This document shows, piece after piece, positions 1 through 7,403 of a stretch of 34,032 nucleotides of DNA. Origin of the DNA: Bacteroidales bacterium UBA2764 (GTDB lineage Bacteria; Bacteroidota; Bacteroidia; Bacteroidales; Paludibacteraceae); contig DEIW01000042.1 of NCBI GenBank assembly GCA_002352705.1, positions 14,407 to 48,438 on the forward strand, written 5' to 3'. A program made the position numbers and the translations under genes. Positions within the stretch are counted from its first letter, which is position 1, and each line of letters begins with the position of its first letter. The notes beneath the pieces are model-generated. The model worked only from the letters and a program-made list of their open reading frames with translations, was not told the DNA's origin and did not search any database.

Positions 1-1094
1 GAGAGCGACTGTGTCTCACCGCGGGTGAAGATAGAGGAACCGTGAGGGCCGGGCAGGTAACCTACCTCGCACCAGATCGGACGAATCTCCGTGGTCTTAC
101 GGCCATCGAGACGCTTGCCCTCATCGAGCACAGCACGACGCATTGCCTCTTTCTCTACATCATGATAGTAACGATCTACGAGTGCAGCTACCTCATCGAT
201 GTCGATGCCGAGAGCCTCTGCTCGTGCAGCCATGTAATCTGCTTTCTCGGTCTTGAAGTCCTCGCAAATCTGGCTGAACATCTCCTCGCGGTGGTGCTTG
301 TCAGTGTCAGCAGCGGTAGCCTGTGCATAAGCACGTGCGTACGAGTAGTCGTGTACAGCCTGCTTCAGCTCATCGTCGTTCACCTCATGGCAGTACTCGC
401 GTTTGGTCTCCTTGCCGTACGCCTTCATCATCTCGTTGATAGCCAGACACTGCGGTTTGATAGCCTCATGTGCAGCCTTGATAGCCTCCAGCATAACGGA
501 CTCCGGCACTTCCTTCATCTCGCCCTCCACCATCATGATGTTGTCATAAGTAGCTGCTACCATGAGTTCGAGGTCAGCATGCTCGCATTGTTCGAAAGTC
601 GGGTTGATGACCATCTTGCCATCTACGCGTGCAACGCGTACCTCGCTCACGGGACCCTCGAAGGGGATGTCTGAACAAGCGAGTGCCGCACCGGCAGCGA
701 GACCTGCGATAGACTCCGGCATGTCGATGCCGTCCGCTGAATACATGGTTACGTTCACGAAAGTCTCAGCGTGGTAGTTAGACGGGAAGAGAGGACGAAG
801 GGCACGGTCAATCAGACGTGCAATCAGAATCTCATAATCCGAAGCTTTACCCTCGCGGCGGGTGAATCCGCCCGGGAAGCGTCCTGCGGACGCAAATTTC
901 TCTTTGTACTCTACGGTCAAAGGCATAAAATCCGTGCCAGGAACCGCATCTTTGGCGGAGCAGACAGTAGCCAGAATCATCGTGTTGCCGAGCGTAGCCA
1001 TCACAGCTCCGTCGGCTTGTTTGGCGAGCTTGCCTGTCTCCAGTTTGATTACTCGTCCATCGGGGAGAGCAATCTCTTTTGTTACAATATTCAT
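1..1094 (-). CDS. pnp: Polynucleotide phosphorylase, N-terminal part (runs off the window)
   Basis: This is the first 364 codons of PNPase, the 3'-to-5' phosphorolytic exoribonuclease of RNA turnover. Translation of the minus strand from the ATG at 1094 gives MNIVTKEIALPDGRVIKLET, then GKLAKQADGAVMATLGNTM, MPLTVEYKEKFASAGRFPGG, FTRREGKASDYEILIARLID and RALRPLFP, which is the first RNase PH domain. The frame stays open to base 1, where it reads GSSIFTRGETQSL, the start of the second RNase PH domain. The KH and S1 domains lie outside the window. A Bacteroidetes promoter sits 65 bases upstream (1159-1190), so the gene is probably transcribed alone. Identification is firm. Confidence 0.96.
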   Translation of the reverse strand, partial: MNIVTKEIALPDGRVIKLETGKLAKQADGAVMATLGNTMILATVCSAKDAVPGTDFMPLTVEYKEKFASAGRFPGGFTRREGKASDYEILIARLIDRALRPLFPSNYHAETFVNVTMYSADGIDMPESIAGLAAGAALACSDIPFEGPVSEVRVARVDGKMVINPTFEQCEHADLELMVAATYDNIMMVEGEMKEVPESVMLEAIKAAHEAIKPQCLAINEMMKAYGKETKREYCHEVNDDELKQAVHDYSYARAYAQATAADTDKHHREEMFSQICEDFKTEKADYMAARAEALGIDIDEVAALVDRYYHDVEKEAMRRAVLDEGKRLDGRKTTEIRPIWCEVGYLPGPHGSSIFTRGETQSL

Positions 1095-1158
1095 CAATTT
1101 TTTTCAATTTAGGCCGCCGTTTGCGACCGGTTAATATATAGACCCACAAAAAGTCGTG

Positions 1159-1190
1159 CAAAGGTACTGCTTTTTTTTGACATATGCAAG
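1159..1190 (-). promoter_or_regulatory. Bacteroidetes-type promoter for pnp
   Basis: On the minus strand CTTG (1190-1187), a 20-base spacer, then TACCTTTG (1166-1159). This matches the Bacteroidetes primary sigma consensus TTTG-N20-TAnnTTTG with one mismatch in the -33 box. Transcription would start near 1153, leaving a leader of about 60 bases. Confidence 0.8.
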
Positions 1191-1207
1191 TAAAAAAGCA
1201 AAAAAGA

Positions 1208-2575
1208 TCAGTCTTTCGTTTCCTCCTTTGTTTCTTCGTCATGGGCACTCATGTTCTTGATAAACAAGTTTACAAGGTGTTTTGTGACGAAGGTATGGCG
1301 CACAGCATGCCGAACTTTATCCGCGGTAGCGGACCCTCCGTTTTCGCCAGCAGATATTTTCTCCGCTTCAGCGACTTGTTGTTCACGAAGGTCAATTTTT
1401 GCCCGTACTTTTTCGGGCGCATGCTTATAGAGGAACTGATAGCATGGCATAGCCGCTTTGATGATGTATGGTGTCAAGAAAGTGGTAACGACACTGGAAG
1501 CGACGATGATGGGGTATAGTGCAGGGTCGGTTACGCCCAGTTTGTTACCCAAAGCGGCGATGATGAACGAGAACTCTCCAATCTGCACATACGAGAAACC
1601 GGTCATCATGGAGTCCCGAAGCGTCTCTCCTCCCCACCAGCAACCTAAGGTTCCGAAGATAATCATACCTACGATGACCACCACGCAAACATTTAAGATA
1701 GCAGGCCAGTATTCCACCAGCGAAGCCGGATTAATCATCATACCAACCGAGACGAAGAATATAGCAGCGAAGACGTTTTTCAGCGGAGTCATGAGTTTCT
1801 CAATGCGGTGCGACTCCGTAGTCTCCGCCAGGATAGTACCCATCACAAAAGCCCCCAGCGCACTGCTGAAACCGGCTTCCTCGGCTGTTAAAACCATACC
1901 GAGGCACAGACCTAAAGAGATGATAATCAGCGTCTCGTCGTTGAGGTATGGTTTGAGTTTGCGCATCAGTGTAGGGATTACCAGAATCCCCAACACAAAC
2001 CATATAACCAATGTAACCGCTAAAACAAGCACTTTGTCGAGCAGTTCTGCTCCTTCAAACTGGTTCTTGATAGCTATACTGGAAAGCAAGACCATCAGTA
2101 CTACAGCCACAACATCCTCGATGATGAGAATACTTGTAGCGCCTTTGACAAACCGCTCCTTGTTCAGCCCCGCTTCGTCGATAGCTTTCATAACGATGGT
2201 GGTACTTGACATGCAGAGCATGCCCGCCAAGAAGAGAGAGTTCATCATGTTCAGACCGGCTAAATATCCTACGCTGTATCCTAAAAGCATCATACCGATG
2301 ATGATAGTGGCTCCGCCGATAGCTGCCACTTTTCCGCTCTGAAGCAGGTTCTTAATACGGAACTCCAAGCCGATACAGAAGAGCACAAAGAGCACACCGA
2401 TGTTGCCCCATGCTTCCACGTTCTCCGCATTGTTGATAAAACTTTCCCCAAAGAAATAGGGACCTACAATTACTCCGGCAACGATGTAGCCCAATACAAC
2501 AGGCTGTTTCAACAGCTTAAAAAGCAGACTGACGACTCCGGCGGTAATCATCAAAATGTATAAATCATGTACCAT
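1208..2575 (-). CDS. CPA2-family cation:proton antiporter, membrane domain only
   Basis: This 455-residue integral inner-membrane protein probably exchanges Na+ or K+ for protons. It has about 12 to 13 hydrophobic segments from residue 5 to about 385. Family features seen are QPVVLGYIVAGVIVGP near residue 24, FVLFCIGLEF near 63, the SSTTIVMKAIDEAG stretch, and IIEDVVAVVLMVLL near 150, where the acidic pair of the CPA2 exchange site lies. The C-terminal 70 residues are charged and cytoplasmic (EKVRAKIDLREQQVAEAEK, ending EETKEETKD). There is no TrkA-N nucleotide-binding domain, so this is not a full KefB/KefC. It lies 29 bases downstream of an OmpA-domain gene on the same strand and is probably cotranscribed. 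The exact ion cannot be told from sequence. Confidence 0.9.
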   Translation of the reverse strand: MVHDLYILMITAGVVSLLFKLLKQPVVLGYIVAGVIVGPYFFGESFINNAENVEAWGNIGVLFVLFCIGLEFRIKNLLQSGKVAAIGGATIIIGMMLLGYSVGYLAGLNMMNSLFLAGMLCMSSTTIVMKAIDEAGLNKERFVKGATSILIIEDVVAVVLMVLLSSIAIKNQFEGAELLDKVLVLAVTLVIWFVLGILVIPTLMRKLKPYLNDETLIIISLGLCLGMVLTAEEAGFSSALGAFVMGTILAETTESHRIEKLMTPLKNVFAAIFFVSVGMMINPASLVEYWPAILNVCVVVIVGMIIFGTLGCWWGGETLRDSMMTGFSYVQIGEFSFIIAALGNKLGVTDPALYPIIVASSVVTTFLTPYIIKAAMPCYQFLYKHAPEKVRAKIDLREQQVAEAEKISAGENGGSATADKVRHAVRHTFVTKHLVNLFIKNMSAHDEETKEETKD

Positions 2576-2604
2576 GTTGATATGAATTTTTTATGCAAAC
2601 TAAA

Positions 2605-3666
2605 TCAGAGCAGCACAATCTCCACTCGTCGGTTCAACTGGCGGTTCTCTTCCGATGAATTGGGCAGTATAGGGTCCCGTTCTCCGCGGCCCTCAATCTC
2701 TATGCGTGATGATACGATGCCTCTCTCCACCATAGCTTTTTTGACCTCGCGGCATCTTCCCTCGGATAGCGCCTGATTGGATCTGTCCGAACCGATATTG
2801 TCGGTGTGCCCTACAATCCGGATTTTCTGTTTCGGACGGGATTTCAGGTATTGATATAACTCGTTCAGCGCCGGTTCCGAGGAAGCAAGGATACGTGTCT
2901 TGCCGGTTGCAAAATAGATATTATGCAGCACAAACGATTTGACTTCTCTCGGGGTCATGACAACGCCTTTGAAGTTCTCCGGCTTAACGATGGTATCGAA
3001 GTACGGGAAATAATCCACGGCAGTTGCCTCCACCGTATAATATGGCATGCGGTCGTCCAAAAGGACCGCGATCAGGGAATGGACACTGTCAGAGGTTGTT
3101 TGCAGAACCCGTTGCCGGTCAGCCTTCCGTACGATGAGATTGGCTACCACCGGTCTTCCTGTCAAAGAGTCCGTAACCGTGAAAGTGAGTCTCGTCTCCG
3201 GGTAGAGCGAGATAGCAATACTATCTTCATCCTTATGATGATCCAAAAAAACGGTGTCAGAAGGGAAGTATCCTAATCTGGCGGCATGAATCCAATATCT
3301 GGCAGCGGGAATAGCTTTCGAAACTCTGGCACGCTTTGAGTCCGTAGCTTTATTGATGATAGGTTTTTTATTCGGGCGCGCGTTTACATTCTGGGCTGTG
3401 ATATGTGTAGCGGACAGTTTCTCTCCGGAACGCAGGTCAAAGGTGTAAACGTAAAGCAGCGGTTTTCCTTCCTTCATGCGTTTTTTCTTAGCCGCTTTGG
3501 CTTTAGCCGCTCTTTTTTTCGCCGCCTTCCGTTTCGCCGCCTCCCGTTTGCGCATCTGTATCTCCTTGGCTTTGGCTCGTTTCTGTTGCGGGGTGAGGGC
3601 ATACAAATCAGAGCCTCCTATCAGAAGGGCCAGCATACATAATAATATGGATATACGCGCGCGCAT
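2605..3666 (-). CDS. Secreted OmpA-domain protein with a lysine/alanine-rich N-terminal helix
   Basis: This 353-residue exported protein has a signal peptide (MRARISILLCMLALLIGGSDLYA). A strongly basic Lys/Ala/Arg-rich helix follows at about residues 27-68. The middle part (about 75-235) looks like one or two beta-sandwich domains of the carboxypeptidase-regulatory type, with RYWIHAARLGYFPSDTVFL and LTFTVTDSLTGRPVVANLIV. The last 105 residues are an OmpA C-terminal domain with FATGKTRILASSEPALNEL, RIVGHTDNIGSDRSNQALS and ENRQLNRRVEIVLL, including the Asp and Arg usual for diaminopimelate binding. No beta barrel is seen, so it is probably a periplasmic peptidoglycan-binding protein. It follows a tRNA and hairpin directly, and its start is 15 bases past that hairpin. 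Confidence 0.85.
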   Translation of the reverse strand: MRARISILLCMLALLIGGSDLYALTPQQKRAKAKEIQMRKREAAKRKAAKKRAAKAKAAKKKRMKEGKPLLYVYTFDLRSGEKLSATHITAQNVNARPNKKPIINKATDSKRARVSKAIPAARYWIHAARLGYFPSDTVFLDHHKDEDSIAISLYPETRLTFTVTDSLTGRPVVANLIVRKADRQRVLQTTSDSVHSLIAVLLDDRMPYYTVEATAVDYFPYFDTIVKPENFKGVVMTPREVKSFVLHNIYFATGKTRILASSEPALNELYQYLKSRPKQKIRIVGHTDNIGSDRSNQALSEGRCREVKKAMVERGIVSSRIEIEGRGERDPILPNSSEENRQLNRRVEIVLL

Positions 3667-3680
3667 ATTCTTTTTAAATA

Positions 3681-3712
3681 ACAGGAGGACAGTCTCGGGA
3701 CTGTCCTCCTGT
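3681..3712 (-). terminator. Perfect 14-bp hairpin directly behind the tRNA
   Basis: ACAGGAGGACAGTC at 3681-3694 and GACTGTCCTCCTGT at 3699-3712 are exact reverse complements around a 4-base loop. The hairpin begins one base after the tRNA end and is followed on the minus strand by TATTTAAAAAGAAT and the start codon at 3666. There is no long T run, so it may act as a tRNA terminator or as a 3' processing and protection structure. It is also the 5' leader of the OmpA-domain gene. Confidence 0.6.
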
Positions 3713-3713
3713 G

Positions 3714-3788
3714 TGGTCCCACTTGGGCTTGAACCAAGGACCCCCTGATTATGAGTCAGGTGCTACTAACCAACTGAGCTATAGGACC
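3714..3788 (-). tRNA. tRNA with CAU anticodon (Met elongator or Ile2)
   Basis: The minus strand folds as a complete tRNA. The acceptor stem is GGTCCTA with TGGGACC, the anticodon arm is CCTGA-CTCATAA-TCAGG, and the T arm is CTTGG-TTCAAGC-CCAAG. The discriminator base is A and CCA is not encoded. The anticodon is CAU. Elongator tRNA-Met and the lysidine-modified tRNA-Ile2 share it and cannot be separated safely by eye; initiator is unlikely because the acceptor stem begins with a G-C pair. The D stem has one mismatch (C13 opposite U22). The gene lies 25 bases after the stop of the OmpA-LysM gene with no visible promoter of its own. Confidence 0.93.
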
Positions 3789-3812
3789 GTACCCTGTATG
3801 TATTATTTTGTA

Positions 3813-5459
3813 TTATCGGCTTTGACGGGCTCTGTTATAGATAACGAGGCCTTCGTCTTTGGTAATACGCATTTCTTTCTGTGTCAGTTCCGGAATGATC
3901 AGTTCAGTACCGGGCAGAAGGGCATTCGGGTTCTTAATCTTATCCATGTTAGCGACGTAGATATAAACCCAGCAATACGTATTGTTGTAATATTGGCGTG
4001 CAAGTCTTGCGAGAGTAGTGGATTTATCCGTTACAATCGTTTCGCTTGTGCGTTGCTTGTATTCATTTTTCTTCTCGGGGCGTGCGCTTTCAGAGAGGGG
4101 AACAGTCTTTATTGCCGGTTCATCTTCCACGCGCTCAGCACGCTTGCCCTCCAGTTCGGCTTTCAGGCGGTCGAATGTCTCTTTGTCCACGAGTCGGATA
4201 GCAGCTCGTCTATTCGGCGCATAGGAGCCCTGGCTGCGGCGTCCGACAACTTTACCCATACCGGCAGCGAAGACGTGGTCTTGCGGTAATCCGTATTCAG
4301 CCAACAACTCATCCTCGACCGTGTCCGCGCGTTTGTCGCCCAAAGCGTAGTTCAGACTGGAAGAACCCGTGTTGTCGCAATAACCGATGACAACAGCGTA
4401 CAACTCCTCGTCCTCCTGCATCCGGTCAGCCACCTGTTGGATAGTAACCAATGCTTTCTCGTCCAGGTTCGACTTGCCGTTATTGAAGTAAACATAGTAG
4501 TATTGCGGGTTCTCATGCTCGACAACGGATGCCGCGGAAGCCGTAGCCATCTGCTCAATCGTCTCGCGGATGATAATCGAGTCATGCTTGATGATAATCG
4601 TGTCGTGGAGTTTGGAGAAATCCGGTTTGTCCCACTCGTCCGTGCTGACGAGGTTACGAACGTGCGTTTTCGAAACCGCCATGAGTTTGAATCGCATGTT
4701 CAGCGTCACGTCAAAAATACCATCGTTGTTCTTCGACGCCACAGCCGGTATACCTGCATAACCACGTCCGTCAATTCGGTCGTGCATGAAGTAGTCGTAT
4801 GAAGCGCGAACACCGAGCGCGATAGTACGGTTGAGGTTGAACTCCACGTTTACACCCGCTTTGAGGAAGAATGCTCCGTGGTACTCATTCTGCTTATCCG
4901 GTCCTACTTCGTTGTTCTCGTTGATGTAGGTAGCCGTAGCTCCACGTTTGTGCGTCGGATCGTTTGTGGGGTCATCATGATACATCTTGTTGTTCTTATA
5001 GAAAGCATATCCGGCTCCGAAGAGGGGCTGAATATTCACGATTTTGCGTTTTGCTTTCGGAAAGAACAGGTTTACAAGATCCATGGATACATATGCCCCG
5101 ATCTGATGCATATGACCATTTAGGAGCGTGTCGGCATTCATGGCCCCCGGTTTTCCGGTTACCGTGTACATATCGTACATGTACCCCACGCCCAAACTCC
5201 ATACCGGCGTGAAGGAATACTCAATATCCAATCCACCGTTCGGGATAGCAACATTGTGCTTCATTTCCGACTCAAAGTCGCCGTCAAAAGCGTTGAATCC
5301 GACATGGGGAATCAAAGACCAATGAGAGAGGTCCTTTGCGACGTTCTCATTCTCATCAACTTTGTAGGGGTGTGCACCCTTTACCTTTTCCTCCGTATTC
5401 TGCGCCATAATGGCTACGGAAAAGAACAGAAACGGTAGTATCAATAAGCTTTTCTTCAT
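3813..5459 (-). CDS. Outer-membrane protein with beta-barrel, OmpA and C-terminal LysM domains
   Basis: This 548-residue protein is secreted by the signal peptide MKKSLLILPFLFFSVAIMAQ. Residues about 45-270 look like an eight-stranded OmpA-type barrel (WSLGVGYMYDMYTVTG, HGAFFLKAGVNVEFNLNRTI, FDVTLNMRFKLMAVS). Residues about 320-430 form an OmpA peptidoglycan-binding domain (YYVYFNNGKSNLDEKALVTI, VVIGYCDNTGSSSLNYALGD, NRRAAIRLVD). The C-terminus from about 475 is a LysM domain (DKSTTLARLARQYYNNTYCW, then IKNPNALLPGTELIIPELTQ). Carrying both OmpA and LysM gives two possible cell-wall contacts, which suggests an abundant protein tethering the outer membrane to peptidoglycan. A strong promoter lies 44 bases upstream. 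The gene probably reads through into the tRNA and the OmpA-domain and antiporter genes. Confidence 0.88.
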   Translation of the reverse strand: MKKSLLILPFLFFSVAIMAQNTEEKVKGAHPYKVDENENVAKDLSHWSLIPHVGFNAFDGDFESEMKHNVAIPNGGLDIEYSFTPVWSLGVGYMYDMYTVTGKPGAMNADTLLNGHMHQIGAYVSMDLVNLFFPKAKRKIVNIQPLFGAGYAFYKNNKMYHDDPTNDPTHKRGATATYINENNEVGPDKQNEYHGAFFLKAGVNVEFNLNRTIALGVRASYDYFMHDRIDGRGYAGIPAVASKNNDGIFDVTLNMRFKLMAVSKTHVRNLVSTDEWDKPDFSKLHDTIIIKHDSIIIRETIEQMATASAASVVEHENPQYYYVYFNNGKSNLDEKALVTIQQVADRMQEDEELYAVVIGYCDNTGSSSLNYALGDKRADTVEDELLAEYGLPQDHVFAAGMGKVVGRRSQGSYAPNRRAAIRLVDKETFDRLKAELEGKRAERVEDEPAIKTVPLSESARPEKKNEYKQRTSETIVTDKSTTLARLARQYYNNTYCWVYIYVANMDKIKNPNALLPGTELIIPELTQKEMRITKDEGLVIYNRARQSR

Positions 5460-5502
5460 GATAGAAAAGAGGTGTTTGTTCCATTTTTCACAATTCAGGG
5501 TG

Positions 5503-5534
5503 CAAAGGTACTACTTTTTTTTGATATGACCAAA
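5503..5534 (-). promoter_or_regulatory. Bacteroidetes-type promoter for the OmpA-LysM gene
   Basis: Minus strand TTTG (5534-5531), 20-base spacer, TACCTTTG (5510-5503): a perfect match to the consensus. The start codon is at 5459, so the leader is about 40 bases. Confidence 0.88.
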
Positions 5535-5569
5535 TATTTTAAGAAAAAAATTAATTTTTTATAGTAAGT

Positions 5570-5601
5570 ATTGCGTATATGGAAAATTTTCTGTAAATTT
5601 G
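5570..5601 (+). promoter_or_regulatory. Bacteroidetes-type promoter, probably for the pta operon
   Basis: Plus strand ATTG (5570-5573), 20-base spacer, TAAATTTG (5594-5601). This is the only good plus-strand match ahead of pta and would leave a leader of about 330 bases. Confidence 0.65.
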
Positions 5602-5853
5602 CAGTCGATTTATGAAGGGGTCCAAAGCGTATGTCAGGCGCAAGCGGGATTGATAGTCGATAAGCCGCGTTTAATACCGAGAATCACGCACTTATCACGC
5701 ACTAAATTTCGGGGAAAGAAAGAAGGAAATCGGACATTTCGGGGGTAGAAAACCGTCGGTCGAAATGCGAGTGCAAAGATACGAAAAAAAATTGATATAT
5801 GCAAATTTTTCGGAAAAAATCGGGAAAGAAAAACAGGTAAAGGGGAGAGGAAA
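5602..5853. other. Long leader/intergenic stretch with no protein gene
   Basis: No convincing coding region is seen between the OmpA-LysM and pta genes. The stretch holds a minus-strand promoter match at 5774-5805, a short direct repeat ATCACGCACTT-ATCACGCACT near 5684-5704, and A/T-rich sequence. It would form most of the pta leader if the promoter at 5570-5601 is used. A minus-strand frame of 96 codons covers it, but its N-terminal part is only the translation of the ATTGAGA repeat array. Confidence 0.5.
5774..5805 (-). promoter_or_regulatory. Minus-strand promoter facing the pta promoter
   Basis: Minus strand TTTG (5805-5802), 20-base spacer, TATCTTTG (5781-5774), a full consensus match. 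It points left, against the plus-strand promoter at 5570-5601. Its product would be antisense to the pta leader and could run on into the OmpA-LysM gene as a distal promoter. Confidence 0.72.
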
Positions 5854-5909
5854 ATTGAGAATTGAGAATTGAGAATTGAGAATTGAGAATTGAGAATTGA
5901 GAATTGAAA
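5854..5909. repeat. Tandem 7-bp repeat ATTGAGA, seven exact units plus one degenerate
   Basis: Seven consecutive ATTGAGA units run from 5854 to 5902, followed by ATTGAAA. The array ends 27 bases before the pta start codon. The same unit recurs behind pta and on both sides of the next gene. Confidence 0.97.
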
Positions 5910-5936
5910 ATTTAAAAATAACAAATATATAGCATT

Positions 5937-6935
5937 ATGGACATTTTAAATCAAATGATTGCACGCGCGAAGGCTAATCCTCAGCGTATTGTGTTGCCGG
6001 AAGGCGATGAACCGAGAACATTGGAAGCTGCCAATATCCTGTTGAAAGACAAGATTGCGCAGCTTATTTTGATTGGTGACCCAGAGAAAATCAAGGGCAT
6101 GGCAGCCGAGAAGGGATATGAGTATATCAAGGAGGCAAAGATTGTTGATCCTCTCCGTGATCCGAAGATGCCGGAGTATGCGAAGCTGCTGTTCGAACTG
6201 CGCAAGGCAAAAGGGATGACAGAGGAAGAGGCTGTAAAGAAAGCGCAAGATCCGCTGTATTTAGGTTGCCTGATGATCAAGGCAGGTGACGCAGACGGCG
6301 AGTTGGCAGGTGCCCGCGGTACGACGGCAGATACCATCCGTCCCGCCTTCCAGATATTGAAGACCAAACCGGGTTGCTCGATTGTAAGCGGTGCGTTCCT
6401 GATGTTCACCCCTGCCAAGCAGTTGGGCGAGAACGGTTTCCTGCTGTTCGCAGACTGTGCGGTCAACCCGAATCCCGACGCCAAGCAGTTGGCGGAGATT
6501 GCTATCTCGACGGCAGAGACGGCCCGCGCTATTGCAGGCATCGAGCCGCGCGTAGCGATGCTGAGCTTCAGCACGAAAGGCAGTGCAAAGCATGAGTTGG
6601 TGGACAAAGTAGCGGAGGCGACAAAGCTGGCTAAAGAGATGGCACCGGGTCTGGCATTGGACGGCGAGTTACAGGCTGACGCCGCACTGATTGAGAGCGT
6701 GGCCAAGACCAAAGCTCCGGGTAGTGCAGTAGCCGGTAAGGCAAATGTGCTTGTGTTCCCGGATTTGCAGGCAGGTAACATCGGCTACAAACTCGTTGAG
6801 CGCTTCAGCGGTGCTGATGCGGTAGGTCCGATTTTGCAAGGTATAGCTGCTCCGGTGAACGACCTGAGCCGCGGATGCAAGGTGCAGGATATTGTACAGA
6901 TGGTAGTAATCACAGCAAATCAAGCGATTAAGTAA
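5937..6935 (+). CDS. pta: Phosphate acetyltransferase
   Basis: This 332-residue cytoplasmic enzyme interconverts acetyl-CoA plus phosphate and acetyl phosphate plus CoA, the first half of the Pta-AckA acetate pathway. It is the short form with only the PTA_PTB catalytic domain. Visible family sequences are RIVLPEGDEPRTLEAANILL at the N-terminus, KAGDADGELAGARGTTADTI near residue 115, MLSFSTKGSAKHELVDKV near 208, and NVLVFPDLQAGNIGYKLVER near 270, ending GRDI-like with SRGCKVQDIVQMVVITANQ. The acetate kinase gene follows 470 bases downstream, separated from it by a small four-helix-bundle gene. The stop codon merges with the next ATTGAGA array. Confidence 0.96.
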   Translation: MDILNQMIARAKANPQRIVLPEGDEPRTLEAANILLKDKIAQLILIGDPEKIKGMAAEKGYEYIKEAKIVDPLRDPKMPEYAKLLFELRKAKGMTEEEAVKKAQDPLYLGCLMIKAGDADGELAGARGTTADTIRPAFQILKTKPGCSIVSGAFLMFTPAKQLGENGFLLFADCAVNPNPDAKQLAEIAISTAETARAIAGIEPRVAMLSFSTKGSAKHELVDKVAEATKLAKEMAPGLALDGELQADAALIESVAKTKAPGSAVAGKANVLVFPDLQAGNIGYKLVERFSGADAVGPILQGIAAPVNDLSRGCKVQDIVQMVVITANQAIK

Positions 6936-6990
6936 TTGAGAATTGAGAATTGAGAATTCAGTCAATTGAGAATTCAGTCAATTGAGAATT
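6935..6990. repeat. ATTGAGA array behind pta, changing to a 16-bp unit
   Basis: Three ATTGAGA units (6935-6955) start in the last base of the pta stop codon. They are followed by two copies of a 16-bp unit combining ATTCAGTCA with ATTGAGA, and end exactly at the ATG (6991) of the next gene. Confidence 0.92.
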
Positions 6991-7356
6991 ATGGCAAAGG
7001 GAGAAGAAAATGTCATTGCAACTAAATCAAAGTTATTTGCACTACGTGTAATTAATCTGTACAAATATCTTGTTGACAAAAACGAATACGTTCTCTCCAA
7101 ACAAATCCTTCGCTCCGGAACATCTGTAGGAGCAAATTGCCGTGAGTCTCGCAATGCTCAAAGTCTCCCTGATTTTGTTAACAAATTAAACATCGCATTA
7201 AAAGAAGCTGACGAAACTGCGTATTGGTTAGAATTATTGAAAGAAGGAAGTTTTATAGATGAACAAAGTTATACGTCTATCTATAATGATTGCGACGAAC
7301 TTATAAAACTACTTACATCAATAATAAAAACCAGCAAGAGGAGAATTGAGGATTGA
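6991..7356 (+). CDS. Four-helix-bundle protein of the 23S rRNA intervening-sequence (IVP) family
   Basis: This 121-residue soluble helical protein of the IVP/S23-like family carries LFALRVINLYKYLVDKNEYV, the signature LSKQILRSGTSVGANCRESR, and a C-terminal helix with LNIALKEADETAYWLELLKE. The family's molecular role is unsettled; relatives include the Avd accessory protein of diversity-generating retroelements, but no reverse transcriptase lies in this window. I take the ATG at 6991 because the in-frame TTG at 6982 lies inside the repeat. The gene is more A/T-rich than pta and ackA. Repeats touch both ends, and the last codons (RIED, stop) are read from the 3' repeat. It splits the pta-ackA pair, so it looks like an inserted cassette. 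Confidence 0.86.
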   Translation: MAKGEENVIATKSKLFALRVINLYKYLVDKNEYVLSKQILRSGTSVGANCRESRNAQSLPDFVNKLNIALKEADETAYWLELLKEGSFIDEQSYTSIYNDCDELIKLLTSIIKTSKRRIED

Positions 7357-7391
7357 GAATTGAGAATTTATTCGATTGAGAATTTATTAAT
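7339..7391. repeat. ATTGAGA-type repeat behind the IVP gene
   Basis: Degenerate ATTGAGA/ATTGAGG units followed by two copies of ATTGAGAATTTATT. The repeat overlaps the last codons and stop of the IVP gene and ends 13 bases before the ackA start codon. Confidence 0.85.
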
Positions 7392-7403
7392 CATTTTAAT
7401 ATT

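Noticed and set aside
42..1112. Plus-strand open frames over the first kilobase
   Set aside because: They are shadows of the pnp coding sequence on the minus strand, which translates as a clear PNPase.
5634..5924. A 96-codon minus-strand frame starting MLFLNFQFSILNSQFSILNS
   Set aside because: Its N-terminus is only the translation of the ATTGAGA array, and the rest is of biased composition without homology I recognise. It overlaps the pta leader and a promoter.
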